This document shows, one piece after another, positions 35,601-43,796 of a stretch of DNA of 64,000 nucleotides (within the stretch, counting starts at the first letter, position 1; every line of letters starts with the position of its first letter). The stretch covers positions 12,361,638 to 12,425,637 of the forward strand of contig CM053333.1 of NCBI GenBank assembly GCA_028583605.1, written 5' to 3'. This DNA comes from Dastarcus helophoroides (Eukaryota > Arthropoda > Insecta > Coleoptera > Bothrideridae). The notes beneath the pieces were generated by a model. That model had not been told where the DNA came from. It was given only the letters and a program-made list of their open reading frames with translations, and did no database searches. A program made the translations under genes and the position numbers.

Positions 35601-38600
35601 AAAATGTTCCCAATTTTCTCGACATTTGTCCTTTTCTCGAAATTTCGAATTTTTTCTCAAAATCTCAATTTTTTTTCACAAAATTTCACTTTGGGAAATT
35701 TCGACTTTTGTAACTTTTCTACAAAGTTCATCTTTTTTTCTCGAAATTACGACGTCAGCTTCATTCGCTTGCTTTCTTCTCGGAATTTCATTTTTTTTTA
35801 ATTCGTCTATTTTCAAAATTTCGACTTGATTCTCGAAGTTGCGTTTTCAGAGCCTTTTTTTTCGCCTTTTTTCTCAAAATTTGACTATCCCTGGAGAATT
35901 TCAATTTTTTCTAAATTTTATTTGGTCCCTCAAAATTCGACTTTTTTCTCAAAATTTCACCCATCTTTCAAAATTCGCCTTTTTTGCAAATTCTGCTTTT
36001 GAAAATACGACATTGGGAACGTTTCGACTTGCTTGTGAAAATTCATTTTTTGTCGAAAATTTCGATAGTTTTTCCAAATTCGTCTTTTTCGAAACTTCCA
36101 GTTATTTTCAAAAATTTTACTTCCTCTGCGGAATTTCGACATTTATCAAAATTTCATCTTTTTCTCTTGAAATTTCGACTTTCTCCCAGAAATTTCGCCT
36201 GTCTTTTCCAAAATTCTTTTTTCAAAAGTTGCCATTTTTTTCAAAATTTCTCCTCCCAAAATTTCGATCTTTTTCTCAAAATTTCAAATTTTTTTCCTAA
36301 AATTTCACTTTGGGGAATCTCGACTTTTCTAACTTTCTAAAAGGTCCATTTTTTCTTGAAATTGCAAGGTGAACTTCATTCGCTTTTTTCTCGGAATTTC
36401 ATTTTTTTTTAAATTAGTCCATTTTCAAAATTTCGACTTGATTCTCAAAATTTGCCCCTTTGTCAAAATTTGACTTTTCCTGGAAAATTTCAACTGTTTT
36501 CTAAATTTTATTTCGCCCCTCAAAATTTCGACCTTTTTCTCAAAATTTCACCAATCTTCCAACCAAAATTTGCCTCTTTGCAAATTCTGTTTTTGAAAAT
36601 ATTGACTTTTTAAAATACATTGTGAAAATTTCGAGTTGCTTCTGAAAATTCATTTTTTTCTCGAAAATTTTTATTGTTTTTCTAAATTAGTCTTTTTTAA
36701 AATTTAGAATTATTTTCGAAATTTCAACTTATTTTCAAAAATTTTGCTTCTTCTGGGGATTTTCGACACTTGTCAAAATTTCATCTTTTTCTTTTGAAAC
36801 TTCCGTCTTTCTTCCCGAAAATTCGTCTGTCTTTTCCAAAATTCGTACTTTTTCAAATGTCGCCAATTTTCTCAAAATTTGTCCTCTAGAAATTTCCAAT
36901 TTTTTCTGAAAATTTCAAATTTTTTTCTCAAAATTTCACTTTGGGGAATTTCGACTTTTCTAACATTTCCAAAAAGTTCATCTTTTTTTCTCGAAATTAC
37001 GACCTCAGCTCTATTCGCTTTCTTCTCAGAATTCCATTTTTTTAAACGTTTATTTTTACAATTTCGACTTGATTCTCAATTTCGAGTTATTTTCGAAATT
37101 TCGACTTATTTTCAAAAATTCTACTTCCTCTGAGGATTTTTAACTCTTGTCAAAATTTCATCTTTTTCTTTTGAAACTTCCGTCTTTCTTCCAGAAAGTT
37201 CGTCTGTCTTTTCCAAAATTCGTATTGTTTCAAATGTCGCCAATTTTCTCAAAATTTGTCCTTCTCTCGAAATTTCGTATTGTTTCTCTAAATTTCACTC
37301 TGGGGAATTTCAACTTTTCTAACATTTCTAAAAGTTCATCTTTTTTTCTCGAAATTACGACCTCAGCTTTATTCGGTTTCTTCTCAGAATTTCATTTTTT
37401 TTAGAATACGTTTATTTTTAAAATTTCGACTTGATTCTCAAAATTGGCCTTTTTTCTCAAAATTGGCTTTTTTTCTCAAAATTTCACTTTTCCTGGAGAA
37501 ATTCGACTTTTTTCTAAATTTTATTTCGTCCCTCAAAATTTCGACCTTTTTCTCAAAATTTTACCCATCTTCCAAAATTTTCCTTTTTGCAAATTTTGTT
37601 TTCGAAAATATTGACTTTTTAAAATATGACATTTGAAAATTTCGACTTGCTTCTGAAAATTCATTTTTTCTCGAAAATTTCGATTGTTTTCCCAAATTCG
37701 TCTTTTTCGAAATTTCGAAAAATTTTCAAATATTTTACTTCCTCTGGGGATTTTCGGCTCTTGTCAAAATTTTATCTTTTTTTTTGAAACTTCAAATTTC
37801 TTCCAAAAATTTCGCGTCTTCCAAAATTCGTATTTTTTCAAAATGTCGCCAATATTCTCAAAATTCGTCCTTTCCTCAAAATTTCGAATTTTTTCTCAAA
37901 ATTCGACTTTGGAAAATTTCCACTTTCCTAAAAGTTCATTTTCTCTTCTCGAAATTGCAACATGGGCTTCGAAATTCGCCTTCTCGAAATTTGCCTATTT
38001 TCAAAATTTCGATTTGATTCTCTGATTCTCAAAATTCGCCTTTATTTCTCAAGTTTTTTGAAAATATTGACCTTTAAAATAAACAATTCCGATTTAAATC
38101 TCAAAATTCATCTTTTTCTTGAAATTTCGATTGTTTTTCCCAATTGGTTTTTTTCAAGATTTCGCGTTATTTTCAAAACTTTACTTCCTTGGCGGAATTT
38201 TGACTGTTGTCAAAATTTCGTCTTTTTTTTCTTGAAATTTGGACCTTCTTCCCGAAATTTCGTCTGTCTTTTCCAAAATTCGTATTTTTTCAAAATGTAG
38301 CCAATTTTCTCAAAATTCGTCCTTTCCTCGAAATTTCGAATTTTTCCTCAAAATTCGGCTTTGGGGAATTTCAATATTCTTAAAAGTTCATTTTTTTCTC
38401 GAAAATTCGACGTGGGCTTCGAAATTCGCAATCTTTTGTCAAAATGTCACTTTTTTCTTTTGTCAAAATGTCACTTTTTTCTTTTCTCAAAATGTCACTT
38501 TTTTCTTTTGAAATTTTGATTTTCTTCCAAAATTCGCATTTCTTCAAAATGTCGCCAATTTTCTGAAAATTCGTCTTTTCCTCAAAAATTCCAATTTTTT

Positions 38601-41600
38601 CTCAAAATTTGACTTTCTTTGAGAAATTTCGACAAGTTCATTTTTTTTTTAGAAATTACGACGTGAGCTTCGAAAATCGCCTTCTCGAAATTTCGATTTT
38701 ATTTTAAATTCGTCCATTTTCAAAATTTCGACTTGATTAACCTGTATTTCTCAAATTTTTACTTTTTCTAGTGAATTTCGAATTTTTTCTAAATTTGATT
38801 TCGTCACTCAAAATCTGGACCTTTTTCTAAAAATTTTACAATATTTCAAAAATCGCCTTTTTTCAAATTCGTCTTTTTTTTAAAATACCGACTTTTAAAG
38901 TAGACATTCTCAAAATCTCGATTGTTTTTTTAAATTCATATTTTACAAAATTTCGAGTTATTTCCAATAACTGTACTTCCTCTGCGGAATTTCGACTCTT
39001 GTTAAAATTTCATTTTTTTCTTAAAATTTCGACCTTCTGAAATTTCGTCTCTTCCAAAATTCGCGTTTTTTCTCAAAATTTGACTTACCCTGGCAAATTT
39101 CGACTTTCCAGAAAGTTCTTTTTTTTTTCGAAATTCGCCTTCTCGGAATTTCGATTTTTTTTAATTCGTCTATTTTCAAAATTTGGACTCGATTCTCAAA
39201 ATTCTTTTTTTTTTCTCAAAATTTGAATTTTTTGGTGAATGTCGACCTTTTTCCAAATTTTACTTCGTTTCTCAAAATTTCGACCTTTTTTTCAAAACTT
39301 CCCCCATCTTTCAAAATTCGCCTTTTTTGAAAATATTGACTTTTTAAAATACGACATTCTGAAAATTTCGACTTGGTTCTTAAAATTCATTTTTTTGCTT
39401 AAAATTTCGGTTGTTTTTCCAAGAGTTATTTTCAAAACTTTAGTTCCCCTACGGAATTTCTGCTTTTGTCGAAATTTCGTTTTTTGTTCTTGAAATTTGG
39501 ACCATTTTCCCAAAATTTCGTCTGCCTTTTCCTCGAAATTTCGAATTTTTCTGAAAATATGACTTTCTTTCGACCTTTGACGTGAATTGCAAAACTCGCC
39601 TTCTGTACGGTATTTCTATTTTATTTTAATTCGCCCATTTTCAAAATTTCGAATTGGTTCCCAAAATTCTTCTTTTTTTCAAAATTTAACTTTTTCTGGG
39701 AAATTTCGATTTGTTCCCCAAATTTACATATTTTCATCAACAATCTTACTCAAAATTTCGCACACCTTTCAAAAGTCGTCTTTTTGTTCAGAATTTTACC
39801 TTTTTTTCAAAATTCGTTCTTTTCCGAAAATTTCAACTTCTTTGTAAAACCCGACTTTTTAAAAATCAATCAAATCATTTCCAAATTCGTCTCTTGAAGA
39901 TTCGACAGATTTTTTTTATTTTCAAAATTTATCTTTCTTGAAAATTTCAACTTTTTAATACGATTTTCTGAAAATTCAACTTTTTTAAATCCGACTTTCT
40001 AAAAATTTCGAGTTGTTTCTCAAAATTTGTCTTTGTCTGGAAATTTCGACTTTTTTCAAAATTCTTCATTCAGAAGTTTTGACTTGTTTCTCAAAATGTT
40101 CCCCACTTTTCTCCAAATTTGTCTTTTTCTCGAAATGTCGACTTTTTCTAAATTCATTTTTCAAAATCTGCCGGATATTTTTATTTTCAAAATTCAACTT
40201 TTTTGAAATTTTCGACTTTTTAATAGGATTGTCTGAAATTTCAAATTTTTTAAATCCGACTTTCTAAAAATTTCGACAAGTTTCTCACAATTTGTTTTTT
40301 TCTCGAAATGTCGGCTTTTGTCAAAATTCTTTTTTTCTCAAAATTTTTCACTCGTAAGTTGCGATTTGTTTCTCAAAATTTCCCAATTTTTCTCAAAATT
40401 TGTCTTTCTCTAGAATTGTCGACTTTTTTAAAATTTATCTTCTTTCAAAATCTCTACTTTTTTTTAAATCCGATTTTCTGAAAATTTCGGCTCGCTTCAA
40501 GATTTTTTGAAAATTCGCCAGTTATATTTCTTTTCCAAAATTTATCTTTTTTGAAGATTTCGACTTTGTTTTAATACGACTTTCTGAAATTTCAACTTTT
40601 GTAAATGCGACTTTTTCGAAGTTTCTGAAAAAAAAAATTTTTCTCGAAATTTCGATTTTTTCAAAGTTCGCGTTTTCTATAAATTTCGCCATTATTTCAA
40701 AATTGGGCTTTTTCCGAAAATTTTACCTTCATTTTAAATCCGACTTTCTGGAAATTTTAACTTGCTCCTCAAAATTAAGTAAAATTGTCAGAAGAGAAAT
40801 TTTTGGAAAGTTTGGAGAAAAATATTTCTTGGAAATTTAAGTTCGTCAAAATTCAGATGTGTTAAATTTCCAAAAAAATATTTATTATTTTGGAAATTTG
40901 GAGAAAAATATTTTCAGGAAATCCAACGACTTTGCTCTCTAAATTTCAAGATCATGTCAGTCAGTAGTACTTATTTAAATAAAAAAGTAAAACTTTGGAG
41001 AAAGAAATTATTCAAAATTTCGACTTTTTCACAAAATTCCATTTTCTCACGAAATTCAATTTTTTCAAAATTTGGAGTTTTATTCTGGAAACTTTGATAT
41101 TTCGCCTTTTTTTGAAATTTTACGTTTAACAAGTCTAAATTTTGAATTTTTCCCAAAATACCATTTTTAATTTTTTTGTCACGAAATTCGACTTTTTCAA
41201 AATTTGCCATATTGTTCAGAAGACTTCGAAATTTCGTCTTTTTTGAAATTTAACTTAAAATCCCTTTTTTTTTACACAAAATTCGATTTTTTCAAAATTA
41301 CGAATTTTTGTTCGAAAAATTCGAAATTTCGTATTTTTTTGGACATTTGCCTTTTAACAGATCAATTTTCAAAATTTGGAGTTTTGTTCTGGAAACTTCG
41401 ATATTTAATTTTTTTTTAAATTTCCCGTTTAACAAAAGTGGAAATTTCGAACTTTTCCTAAAATACTATTTTTTATTTTTTTGTCAACTTTTTCAAAATT
41501 TGCATTTGTTAAGAAAACTTCGAAATTTCGTCTTTTTTAAAATTTGACTTAAAACCCCCTTTTTTACACAAAATTCGATTTTTTTCAAAATTACAAATTT

Positions 41601-43796
41601 TCATCTGAAACGTCGAAATTTCGTATTTAAAAAAAATGCGTTTTAACAGTCTTTTGAAATTTCGACTTTTTCTCAAAATTCTATTTTTATTATGTCACAA
41701 TTTCAAATTTTCTTGTGAAAGCTGCAAAATTTCGCCTTTTTTTTCAAATTCGACATTTTCCCAAAAATCCATTTGGTGTTTACCAAAATTCGATTTTTTC
41801 AAAATTTCGAAGTTATAATTATGAAAACTTTCGAAATTGAGTCTTTTTTCAAAATTCAACTTTTAACAACTTTAATCTTTTTTTCGAAATTTTGACTTGT
41901 TCAGCTAATCTAAAAATGTAGATTTCATAAATTTTCGAATTTTCTGGTTTTAAAACTTTAAACTGAAACTCAAAATTAATAAACATGAAATTTGAGTTTT
42001 AACACGAAATTTGGAGAAAAAAAATCATGCTGAAAATCGAATTTCGTTTTTATTAATTTTGGGTTCGTTTTTCGACCACTGAATTTTTCCCTCAAAATGA
42101 GTTTCAGCAAGAAAAAATTCGAAATTTCCTAAAAAACTTAAAATTTATAAAAAAGATACAATGTCCGAAAAATAAAAAAAAAATGAAATTTGAATTTCTA
42201 ATGAAATTTGAAAAAAAATTCGAAATTTCAATAAAAGTCAACAAATCAGAAATTTAGGCAAAAAAATTAACTGTTGAAAAAAAATTTAAAACTTATAAAC
42301 GAAATTCAAGTTTCAAATGAGTTTTGAGAAAAAAAAGTTCGAACAATCCTAAAATTTATTTAAAAACATACAAATTTTTAAATGTTTCGAGTTTAAACTA
42401 GGAATTTTGATAAAATTCAAAACTTTAAGAAATCAAGATTTTCGGATAAAAGTGAGAATTTTAAGAAGTCGAGATTTTGGGATGAAAGTGAAAATTTTAA
42501 GAGTTATTTTTTAATTTATATTTCGTTTTTCTTTCAAAACTTTGACTCAAAACTTTGTTCTAAAAATTTAGACCTTCTCTTGGAATTTAAGGCTTTTTTT
42601 TGTAAGTAAAGTCAAACATTTGAAGTTTCAACTTGGGATTTTAAAAAAGTTTCCTAAAAAACATCCACATTCCTTCTCTAAATTATTTTCGAAATCTCCA
42701 AATTTATAAAAAATCGAAATGTTGAGAAAATTTAGTTAATAGACTTTGTCATATCGACACTCGACTGAAAATATCTTTCAGTTGAAGTTCGAAACTACAA
42801 AGATCGACTGTCTCCAAATGTTCAGCTCGGCCTGATACAGAGTGTCCCATTTCGATCAAAGGTTGTACTTTTGGAAAAATGACAGAAATGGAATATCAAT
42901 TATGACATTTTGCGAGTAAATTGTGTAGAGTGTGTTTTATCTTCATAAATAAAGAAAAAACTGTTAACATGTTATAAATATTACACTGACATCAAATATA
43001 GATGGAGAACACAAATTACAAAATAATTTTGAAATTAATGACAATAATTATGTTGATGAAATAGTAGGATTCTTTAAAAACCAGTTTTCGTGTAGAATCA
43101 ACTAGTTCGAACTTTCACTCAAAGTAAATTATTAAAAACTCAAAATATAACAAATGCAACAGTACGAACCTTTTTAGTTGATTTACGTTTTTCCTTGGAA
43201 ACCTTAGCTGCAGGCGAATTGCCAGGGCTTCGCCCATTAACGTTGGTCGAGCCCCCTTTATGCGGCTGAAGAACATGCTTATCTTCTACATTGTCCACGG
43301 CAACATTATTACTATTCCCGTCTTTTTTAACCTGCCAAGGGTTCACCTTCGGAATGGGTGCCTCAACGAAGACCTTCTTAGCTTCCACACCACCTTCTTC
43401 CTTACCAGAATTCTGCCCTTCCTTCAAGTGATCCTTTCCCTTCTCGTGCTTCTCAAACTTCTCGTGCTGCTTGTCAGACTTTTCCGCCCCATTCAAAGGC
43501 TGTTTCTGTTTTTCCCGCTTTAGTTTCTCGCTTTTGCGCTCCTTCCTGCTGTGGCTGATAACGGGGGTGAAGGAGCCGTCATCGTCCGCGGCGACTTCCG
43601 TCAGCGGCTCTTGCTCTTGGTGCTTCGTCTGGACTTCCTGGATCTGTTCGTTGATGTTCTCCTTATTAGCCGAGCTGTTCTGTTTGAAACTCAAAACGGC
43701 GCGAGCGTACGACGTCCCGGAGCCATCTGACGGCGGAGCCTTATCGTCCCCAGAAGTAGGGTTAGAAGACGACACGACGGTAACTTGCGAGGCCAT
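11518..43796 (-). CDS. larp: La-related protein 1 gene, 12 coding exons
   Basis: LARP1 is a cytoplasmic RNA-binding protein that binds the cap and 5'TOP sequence of mRNAs, contacts poly(A)-binding protein and controls translation and stability of ribosomal-protein mRNAs. Joining exons 43170-43796, 23475-23528, 16088-16510, 15260-15381, 14836-15206, 13849-14092, 13586-13799, 13415-13537, 13168-13364, 12491-13040, 11752-11900 and 11518-11692 gives 3249 nt, an unbroken frame of about 1082 residues. In order: [12 protein letters not shown] block, WPT mini-exon, KWVPLP segment, RG-rich stretch, La motif (about 399-480), PAM2-like motif (about 515-528), acidic EFHFDEELD block, [12 protein letters not shown] block, and DM15 repeats (about 820-950). 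Human LARP1 is of similar length. Introns 4 and 6-8 are 48-53 bp, the first two are 19.6 and 7.0 kb. The acceptor of the last exon and the donor of exon 8 are the least certain joins. Confidence 0.93.
11752..11900 (-). CDS. larp: larp exon 11
   Basis: After TTTTTAG it encodes [15 protein letters not shown], then [19 protein letters not shown] and [12 protein letters not shown], a Ser/Arg/Asn-rich tail. It ends AACAG|GTAAGT, a perfect donor, leaving two bases of a codon. Confidence 0.8.
11901..12490 (-). repeat. larp intron 10 with ~80-140 bp minisatellite
   Basis: From about 12023 to 12370 the plus strand repeats CATACCAGAGGCGAAACTTT-like units followed by an ACCAAGA...AACAGAAGAGC segment. 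Copies start near 12025, 12162, 12241 and 12339. No coding sequence is seen. Confidence 0.55.
12491..13040 (-). CDS. larp: larp exon 10: DM15 cap-binding region (residues 792-975)
   Basis: After TTTGCCAACAG the exon reads [36 protein letters not shown], and then the DM15 A/B/C repeats: [33 protein letters not shown] and [12 protein letters not shown]. In LARP1 this helical-repeat domain binds the m7G cap and the first C of TOP mRNAs. All three repeats are present and intact. It ends GTCGAG|GTTTGT, phase 0. Confidence 0.95.
13041..13167 (-). repeat. larp intron 9, short tandem AAATGAAACAAAAATC units
   Basis: The intron is largely five or six imperfect copies of a 17-22 bp unit (AAAATGAAACAAAAA with variable ATC) at about 13056-13147. 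Reading through it in the exon 10 frame gives a spurious Phe-rich peptide. Confidence 0.6.
13168..13364 (-). CDS. larp: larp exon 9
   Basis: After ATTTTCAG it encodes [22 protein letters not shown], then [16 protein letters not shown] and [13 protein letters not shown]. The [13 protein letters not shown]...HVGWVMD block is a hallmark of LARP1 just before the DM15 region. It ends GCAGG|GTAGAT, completed by the next exon. Confidence 0.92.
13415..13537 (-). CDS. larp: larp exon 8
   Basis: Starts after TTTCTAG with [20 protein letters not shown], matching the conserved NxISxEQF region, and continues into PPVPKKQ and a poly-proline run. The donor is ambiguous: GTG|GTCTGT (used here, giving a 50 bp intron) keeps phase 0 with exon 9, while the stronger-looking GTACGT 14 bp later would break the frame. 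Confidence 0.8.
13586..13799 (-). CDS. larp: larp exon 7
   Basis: After ACATTTCAG the exon completes the Trp codon and reads [20 protein letters not shown], then [15 protein letters not shown]. Both match conserved LARP1 blocks (DxDINKxLIVTQTP and INDGLFYYEQDLW). It is not apparent as a long frame because the flanking introns are only 49 and 48 bp. It ends at GAT|GTAATT, phase 0. Confidence 0.9.
13849..14092 (-). CDS. larp: larp exon 6: Lys/Glu-rich linker
   Basis: Starts after GTGTTACAG and encodes a Lys/Glu-rich helix-prone linker with [11 protein letters not shown], then [11 protein letters not shown] and GRQNTFSND. These match the conserved EWxEVKRR...ELDFxFDEE...GRKNTF blocks between the La motif and the DM15 region. 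It ends GATTG|GTAAAC, two bases into a Trp codon. Confidence 0.88.
14093..14835 (-). other. larp intron 5
   Basis: 743 bp between two well-supported exons. AT-rich. A less AT-rich patch at 14340-14520 matches nothing I recognise. Confidence 0.7.
14836..15206 (-). CDS. larp: larp exon 5: La motif and PAM2-like motif (residues 409-532)
   Basis: Begins after TTTTCAG and continues the La motif: [26 protein letters not shown], then [12 protein letters not shown]. This winged-helix domain contacts RNA. A proline-rich linker follows, then [12 protein letters not shown], which fits the PAM2 consensus (L-N-x-x-A-x-E-F-x-P) used to bind the MLLE domain of poly(A)-binding protein. The exon ends at AACG|GTAAGA, one base into a Glu codon. 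The 53 bp intron before it is typical of the compact part of the gene. Confidence 0.93.
15260..15381 (-). CDS. larp: larp exon 4: start of the La motif (residues 369-409)
   Basis: The acceptor TAATTTCAG is followed by [11 protein letters not shown], then [11 protein letters not shown] and VLKDYIKKQ. These are the residues just before and at the start of the La motif. It ends CAAAT|GTAAAA, two bases into the Ile codon completed by the next exon. Confidence 0.92.
15382..16087 (-). other. larp intron 3
   Basis: 706 bp, strongly AT-rich, no recognisable element. Confidence 0.7.
16088..16510 (-). CDS. larp: larp exon 3 (residues 228-368)
   Basis: It encodes [11 protein letters not shown], a hydrophilic linker, [12 protein letters not shown] (the conserved KWVPL element), a Ser/Arg/Asp-rich stretch and an [11 protein letters not shown] box, ending PSDYTQ at CAG|GTAGGC. 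The acceptor chosen is CTTAAG|GTAAAG at 16511, which keeps phase 0 with the mini-exon. Its pyrimidine tract is weak, and the frame stays open about 60 bases farther upstream, so the 5' edge could differ slightly. Confidence 0.82.
16511..17040 (-). other. larp intron 2, unique AT-rich part
   Basis: AT-rich sequence without the satellite motif. Nothing recognisable. Confidence 0.6.
17041..17745. repeat. Intronic satellite, GACTTTTT polarity on plus strand
   Basis: Short degenerate units read AATTTCGACTTTTT on the plus strand. Near 17740-17830 the polarity flips to AAAAAGTCGAAATTT, which then continues to 22.4 kb. The junction is marked by TTTCTCGAAAATTTCTCGAAAA. Confidence 0.7.
17746..22540. 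repeat. Intronic satellite, AAAAAGTCG polarity on plus strand
   Basis: Irregular tandem units such as AAAAAGTCGAAATTTTCAAA and CGAAATTTCGAGAAAATG fill the stretch. Longer blocks recur, for example GATCAAAATTTTGAAACAAA at about 20590, 21113, 21283 and 22393. At 22198-22310 an exact 36 bp unit (GTCGAAATTTCCAGAAAATG then CCGACATTTTAAAAAA) repeats 3.5 times. No frame resembles a protein; the Lys/Phe-rich open frames are composition artefacts. Confidence 0.75.
22198..22315 (+). repeat. Exact 36 bp tandem repeat
   Basis: Unit starts fall at 22198, 22234, 22270 and 22306, an exact 36 bp spacing with one to four differences per copy. The regularity contrasts with the loose array around it and implies a recent local expansion. 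Confidence 0.7.
22540..22870. repeat. Cluster of three dispersed hammerhead-like repeats, two inverted
   Basis: Two minus-strand copies (about 22596-22700 and 22701-22772) are followed head-to-head by one plus-strand copy (22773-22862). The minus copy has CTGAAGA at 22685-22679 and GAAACGCGTT at 22662-22653; the plus copy has CTGAAGA at 22774-22780. Flanking the cluster is GGTGGAACGGGCTGG near 22547, which recurs as the outer arm of the 51.4 kb copy. Confidence 0.65.
22871..23474 (-). other. larp intron 2, unique sequence
   Basis: Not satellite. A less AT-rich patch at 22950-23170 has no recognisable coding content. Confidence 0.5.
23475..23528 (-). CDS. larp: larp exon 2, an 18-codon mini-exon (residues 210-227)
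   Basis: The acceptor TTTGTAACAG at 23529 is followed by 54 nt that read [18 protein letters not shown] and end at GAG|GTAGGT. This corresponds to the conserved DFGDAxNWPTPGE segment that follows the NPW block in LARP1. It is phase 0 on both sides, matching exons 1 and 3. It is too short to show up as an open reading frame and is stranded between 19.6 kb and 7.0 kb of intron. Confidence 0.88.
23529..23849 (-). other. larp intron, unique sequence with a small open frame
   Basis: A 74-codon minus-strand frame (23821-23597) begins with a hydrophobic stretch and then HRARKKC. It has no homologue I recognise and no splice support. Confidence 0.25.
23850..23966 (-). CDS. Putative alternative larp first exon or membrane micropeptide
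   Basis: On the minus strand an ATG at 23966 opens a short frame that starts [10 protein letters not shown] and continues into about 26 strongly hydrophobic residues including [15 protein letters not shown], then IIFR at CGT|GTAAGTTG, a perfect donor. The 117 nt are exactly 39 codons, so splicing to the larp mini-exon (23528) would be in phase and would give LARP1 a membrane-anchoring N-terminus in place of exon 1. Read without splicing the frame ends two codons later, as a 41-residue single-pass micropeptide. No promoter motif is evident and no expression evidence is available here. Confidence 0.4.
23967..25260 (-). other. larp intron 1, unique AT-rich sequence
   Basis: About 1.3 kb free of the satellite motif, directly upstream of the possible alternative first exon. 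No recognisable genes or elements. Confidence 0.5.
25261..31990. repeat. Intronic satellite with ~340 bp higher-order units
   Basis: Plus-strand polarity is AAAAAGTCGAAATTTTGAAA. A landmark CGTAGAAACTCTAAAAAG and its variants recur near 25745, 26014, 26285, 27084, 27432, 27777, 28077, 28421, 28761, 29078 and 29422, mostly 270-350 bp apart. Each unit also holds a GTTTCTTTTTTCAAA segment and an AGTCGAGATTCTGAAAATAA segment in fixed order. After 29.6 kb the order decays. At 31044-31275 a 114 bp segment is duplicated with very few differences. Confidence 0.75.
32055..32125 (+). repeat. Possible tRNA-derived SINE remnant
   Basis: GGATGGCACATCGG resembles a pol III A box and AGTTCGAACTT, 36 bp later, a B box. 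The spacing is shorter than in a tRNA, and the DNA is GC-richer than its surroundings. No cloverleaf folds convincingly. Confidence 0.35.
32520..32610 (-). repeat. tRNA-related SINE or tRNA pseudogene
   Basis: On the minus strand TGGTGCGGTGAACAAGG (A-box-like) is followed 52 bases later by GAGGGTTCAAACCCC, a good B box with a GGG/CCC T-stem. The overall length fits a tRNA with an extended variable region. Acceptor arms do not pair well, so a SINE head or pseudogene is more likely than a functional tRNA. Confidence 0.45.
33591..42760. repeat. Intronic satellite, GACTTTTT polarity, with 624 bp higher-order units
   Basis: Units read TTTTTCTCAAAATTTCGACC on the plus strand, opposite to the 17.75-32 kb blocks. 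Landmark CTTTCCCTGGAGAATTT occurs at 34637, 35261 and 35884 (spacing 624 and 623 bp), with diverged versions at 36474 and 37486. Within 34.0-36.3 kb three copies are nearly identical over their whole length. At 38440-38510 CAAAATGTCACTTTTTTC repeats at exactly 24 bp. From 40.8 kb the array decays into mixed polarity. Confidence 0.78.
42761..43169 (-). other. larp intron 1, exon-proximal part with one MITE terminus
   Basis: Mostly AT-rich unique sequence. TACAGAGTGTCCCATTTCG at about 42836 resembles the ends of the TA-flanked MITE family seen at 6.0 kb; a partner end is not clear. Confidence 0.4.
43170..43796 (-). CDS. larp: larp exon 1 (residues 1-209)
   Basis: The ATG at 43796-43794 opens [11 protein letters not shown]. 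The exon encodes a low-complexity, charged N-terminal region rich in Lys, Glu, Ser and Asn. It contains [12 protein letters not shown], which closely matches the conserved PPKVNPW block of LARP1 proteins and anchors the assignment. It ends KRKSTKK at AAG|GTTCGT (43170/43169) in phase 0. No stop-free extension upstream of the ATG resembles the family. Confidence 0.9.

Noticed and set aside
17041..42000. Dozens of 60-230 codon frames rich in Lys/Phe or Phe/Ser/Asn.
   Set aside because: They follow the satellite units and occur on both strands and in overlapping frames, so they are composition artefacts.
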